A DNA stretch of 17,722 nt from Myxococcales bacterium (GTDB taxonomy: Bacteria; Myxococcota_A; Bradymonadia; UBA4248), in assembly GCA_004554395.1 (NCBI GenBank), contig SFMP01000216.1, forward strand, positions 1 to 17,722. The letters are read 5' to 3'. Positions within the stretch are counted from its first letter, which is position 1. The number at the start of each line of letters is the position of its first letter. The notes beneath the pieces are model-generated. The model ran no database searches. It was not told the DNA's origin and was given only the letters and a program-made list of their open reading frames with translations. Positions 15,821-17,722 of the stretch are shown piece by piece. The position numbers were made by a program, and so were the translations under genes.

Positions 15821-17473
15821 ATGCGGATTTTTGAAAGTGTAGAGGAGATCATTTCGTCGCCAATTTTTGGAGAGGCGCGCGCGGCGGGTTGCAAGCTGAG
15901 CGATGACACGCGAGAGTTGTCGGTGGGCGACATTTTTGTGTTGAGGCAGGGGGCGTCGCCATTGGGGGCTGAAGTTGCGTCGCGGCTGTGTGCGGAGGCG
16001 CGTGCGGCGGGTGCGCGAGCGATTATTGGCGATGCGGAACTTTGCGCGGGGGCTGGTTTGCCCGTTTTGGGGTTGGCCAATGTGCACGAGCATCTTGGCG
16101 AGCTGGCGCGCGGTTTTTGGGGCGATCCGTCGGGTGAGATGAAAGTCGTGGCGGTGACGGGGACGAATGGGAAGACGACGACGACGTATTTGATCGAGTC
16201 GGTGGCGCGCGTGATGGGGCTGAAAGTGGGCGTTTTGGGGACGATTTCGCATCGGTATCCTGGGTATGAGGAGTGTGCGGTCAATACGACGCCTGGGACG
16301 TTGAAGTTGCAGCGTTTGTTGCGTGCGATGGCGGATGCGGGGTGCGATTTGGTGGCAATGGAGGTGTCTAGCCATGGGATTATGCAGGGGCGCATCGACG
16401 GGATATCGTTTGACGTGGCTGTTTGGAATAATTTGGGGACAGATCATCTCGATTTTCACAAGACGCGTGAGGCTTATGGGCTGGCGAAGCGGCGGCTGTT
16501 TGATACGCATTTGGTGCGTAGTTTTGCGGCGGGGAAGTTGCCAGTGGCGGTAGGCAATGCGAGCGATGTCGATGTGATGAGATATTTGCGAGAGGCGCTG
16601 CCTGAATCGTGGGGCGGGCGGATGGCGACGTTTGCCTTGGGGCGACGTGCGGGGAGCGCGGTTGATGGAAATAGTATTGAAAATGCAAATATTGAAAATG
16701 CAAATATTGAAGATTCAAATATTGAAAATGCAAATATTGAAAAAGCAAATATTGAAAGATCGGCTGTTGCGGATGCCGATGTTGCGATCGATTCGTATGT
16801 TTGGGCTGGGGATCGTTGGACTTTTAAGGTGAAGACGGCGGAGGGCGTGTTTGATGGCGGATTGCCATTGGCGGGGGTATACAATTTATTGAATGCAGCG
16901 GGGGCGGTGACGGCGCTGGTGTCGCTAGGGTATGATGTGTCGCGCGTGGTGGGGGCGCTTGGCGATGTGGCGCAGATTCCAGGGCGAATGGAGCGCGTGA
17001 ATCGTCGGCCGCTCGTCGTGGTCGATTTTGCGCATACGCCCGAGGCGTTGAAGAATGCGTTGATGGCGGCGCGCGAGTGCGTTTTGGCGGGGGGGCGGCT
17101 GATTTCGGTGTTTGGTGCGGGAGGTGACCGAGATGCGTCGAAGCGTCCGATGATGGGGCGCATATCGCAGTCGCAAGCCGATGTTTCGATCGTGACGAGC
17201 GATAACCCGAGGACGGAGAAGCCAGAGGATATTATCGAACAAATCGTCGCGGGGATGAAGCCGCAAGGTGGCGAAGCTGGTGGGGCGTTGCATCATTATA
17301 TCGTAGAGGTGGACAGAGCGAAGGCGATAGAGCGGGCGCTCGAGATGGCAAAGCCTTTGGATGTCGTCGTCATTGCAGGAAAAGGTCACGAAGATTATCA
17401 GATCGTCGGGACGGAAAAGCGGCATTTTGATGACAGGGAGGTCGTGAGAGCGTTTTATGCTGAGACGGTATGA
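15821..17473 (+). CDS. murE: UDP-N-acetylmuramoyl-L-alanyl-D-glutamate--2,6-diaminopimelate ligase
   Basis: The product is 550 residues. MurE adds the third stem-peptide residue to the peptidoglycan precursor in the cytoplasm, using ATP. Motifs: TGTNGKTTT P-loop (113-121), NTTPGTLKL (155-163), AMEVSSHG (179-186), NLGTDHLDFHKT (204-215), Lys223 in AKRRLF (the position of the carbamylated Lys), DFAHTPEAL (402-410), FGAGGDRDASKRPMMG (431-446), DNPR (461-464) and GKGHEDYQ (520-527). DNPR marks enzymes that use meso-diaminopimelate, as in Gram-negative bacteria. The family is usually about 490-500 residues; the excess is partly a 30-residue insert at 285-314 encoded by a 15-bp tandem repeat. The gene is strikingly G-rich on the coding strand outside that insert. 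The start follows the ribosome-binding site at 15807. The reading frame is intact, so the enzyme is probably functional. Confidence 0.96.
   Translation: MRIFESVEEIISSPIFGEARAAGCKLSDDTRELSVGDIFVLRQGASPLGAEVASRLCAEARAAGARAIIGDAELCAGAGLPVLGLANVHEHLGELARGFWGDPSGEMKVVAVTGTNGKTTTTYLIESVARVMGLKVGVLGTISHRYPGYEECAVNTTPGTLKLQRLLRAMADAGCDLVAMEVSSHGIMQGRIDGISFDVAVWNNLGTDHLDFHKTREAYGLAKRRLFDTHLVRSFAAGKLPVAVGNASDVDVMRYLREALPESWGGRMATFALGRRAGSAVDGNSIENANIENANIEDSNIENANIEKANIERSAVADADVAIDSYVWAGDRWTFKVKTAEGVFDGGLPLAGVYNLLNAAGAVTALVSLGYDVSRVVGALGDVAQIPGRMERVNRRPLVVVDFAHTPEALKNALMAARECVLAGGRLISVFGAGGDRDASKRPMMGRISQSQADVSIVTSDNPRTEKPEDIIEQIVAGMKPQGGEAGGALHHYIVEVDRAKAIERALEMAKPLDVVVIAGKGHEDYQIVGTEKRHFDDREVVRAFYAETV
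16673..16762 (+). repeat. 15-bp minisatellite, six units, in frame within murE
   Basis: Six consecutive 15-bp units cover this interval. The commonest is AATATTGAAAATGCA; the first unit begins AGT, and units 3, 5 and 6 carry substitutions near the end. Fifteen bases is five codons, so changes in unit number keep the frame. The product is a run of (A/S)-N-I-E-(N/D/K/R). The repeat is strongly AT-rich inside a G-rich gene. It falls between FALGRRAG (272-279) and the strand DSYVWAGDRWTFKV, probably a surface loop of the central domain. Confidence 0.95.
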
Positions 17474-17558
17474 TGGGGATTTGAAAGGTGGGCATATTTA
17501 ATAGATGCATATTTAGTAGATGCATATTTTAATGATGATTGGTGGGATTGATGCGCTG
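17473..17558 (+). repeat. Direct repeat, copy 1, with three 15-bp units
   Basis: This 86-base block recurs at 17634-17720. It begins ATGGGGATTTGA, carries three consecutive units (17492-17506 GCATATTTAATAGAT, 17507-17521 GCATATTTAGTAGAT, 17522-17536 GCATATTTTAATGAT) and ends with GATTGG and GATGCGCTG. It starts on the last base of the murE stop codon. No coding frame is convincing here. Confidence 0.85.
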
Positions 17559-17590
17559 GGGGAGTTCTTTGGGGGCAGTGGTTGAGCTAT

Positions 17591-17611
17591 GGGGGCAGGG
17601 ATGGGGTTGGG
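17591..17611 (+). other. Canonical G-quadruplex motif
   Basis: Four G runs (GGGGG, GGG, GGGG, GGG) are separated by two-base loops CA, AT and TT. It lies between the two direct-repeat copies on the murE coding strand, about 120 bases past the murE stop. A further GGGGG is at 17571-17575. It matches the standard G-quadruplex pattern; formation in the cell is untested. Confidence 0.6.
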
Positions 17612-17633
17612 AGGATGATTTGAAAGAGAGCGC

Positions 17634-17720
17634 ATGGGGATTTGAGCGTGGGGGCATATTTATATAGATGCATATTTAATAGATGCATATTTTAATGATG
17701 ATTGGGGAATTGATGCGCTG
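17634..17720 (+). repeat. Direct repeat, copy 2, with three units of 15-16 bp
   Basis: Second copy of the block at 17473-17558, offset 161 bases. Its units are at 17654-17669 (16 bases, GCATATTTATATAGAT), 17670-17684 and 17685-17699, the last identical to the third unit of copy 1. It differs by a few substitutions and one-base length changes. More copies could lie past the window edge, which is 2 bases away. Confidence 0.85.
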
Positions 17721-17722
17721 CA

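Noticed and set aside
15800..16510. 236-residue open frame on the - strand opposite murE
   Set aside because: Antisense shadow of murE, Arg/His/Pro-rich, no domain. The murE frame carries every family motif.
8393..17722. Apparent excess of G over C on the + strand regardless of gene direction
   Set aside because: Noticed by eye and counted on a single line only; it may reflect replication-strand skew. A sliding GC-skew plot over the contig would be needed to claim it.

Overview
The window looks like a chromosome segment of a Gram-negative bacterium. MurE carries the DNPR motif of enzymes that add meso-diaminopimelate, and several proteins have Sec or lipoprotein signals. A DUF6178-type protein, a stand-alone left-handed beta-helix relative of GlmU and large Cys-rich lipoproteins suggest a deltaproteobacterial or myxococcotal lineage. 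That placement is an inference from family resemblance; no rRNA or other marker is present.

Layout. (1) 1-1349, + strand: the C-terminal third or so of PglX, the methyltransferase of a BREX phage-defence system, cut by the window edge. (2) 1350-2427: a promoter-like region with a near-perfect palindrome, then a Cys-rich lipoprotein gene broken by a frameshift and a stop codon, then a hairpin between convergent genes. (3) 2428-11473, - strand: a probable five-gene operon read right to left. It encodes a MoxR-type AAA+ ATPase, an exported TPR-like protein, a large exported MORN/YwqK-type repeat protein, a left-handed beta-helix protein (start overlapping the previous stop by 4 bases) and a 741-residue Cys-rich lipoprotein. 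All but the ATPase and the beta-helix protein carry export signals, so the set looks like an envelope or surface module run by a cytoplasmic ATPase. (4) 11711-14996, + strand: a small unrecognised lipoprotein, a 305-base gap with a hairpin and a tiny ORF, cytidylate kinase (cmk) and a DUF6178 protein. (5) 14997-15820: no intact gene. It holds the eroded 3' end of a PD-(D/E)XK nuclease / AAA-ATPase-like gene and a cluster of hairpin repeats. (6) 15821-17473: murE, complete, with a 90-bp in-frame minisatellite. (7) 17474-17722: a duplicated 86-bp block built of 15-bp units, with a G-quadruplex motif between the copies.

The clearest unusual signals are the 15-bp minisatellite inside the probably essential murE, whose product (A/S-N-I-E-x) resembles pentapeptide repeats; the similar 15-bp periodicity just after murE; the hairpin cluster at 15626-15760, whose stems differ in sequence but keep pairing and a GTA loop; and the orphan MoxR operon. 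No tRNA, rRNA, CRISPR array or intact insertion sequence was seen.
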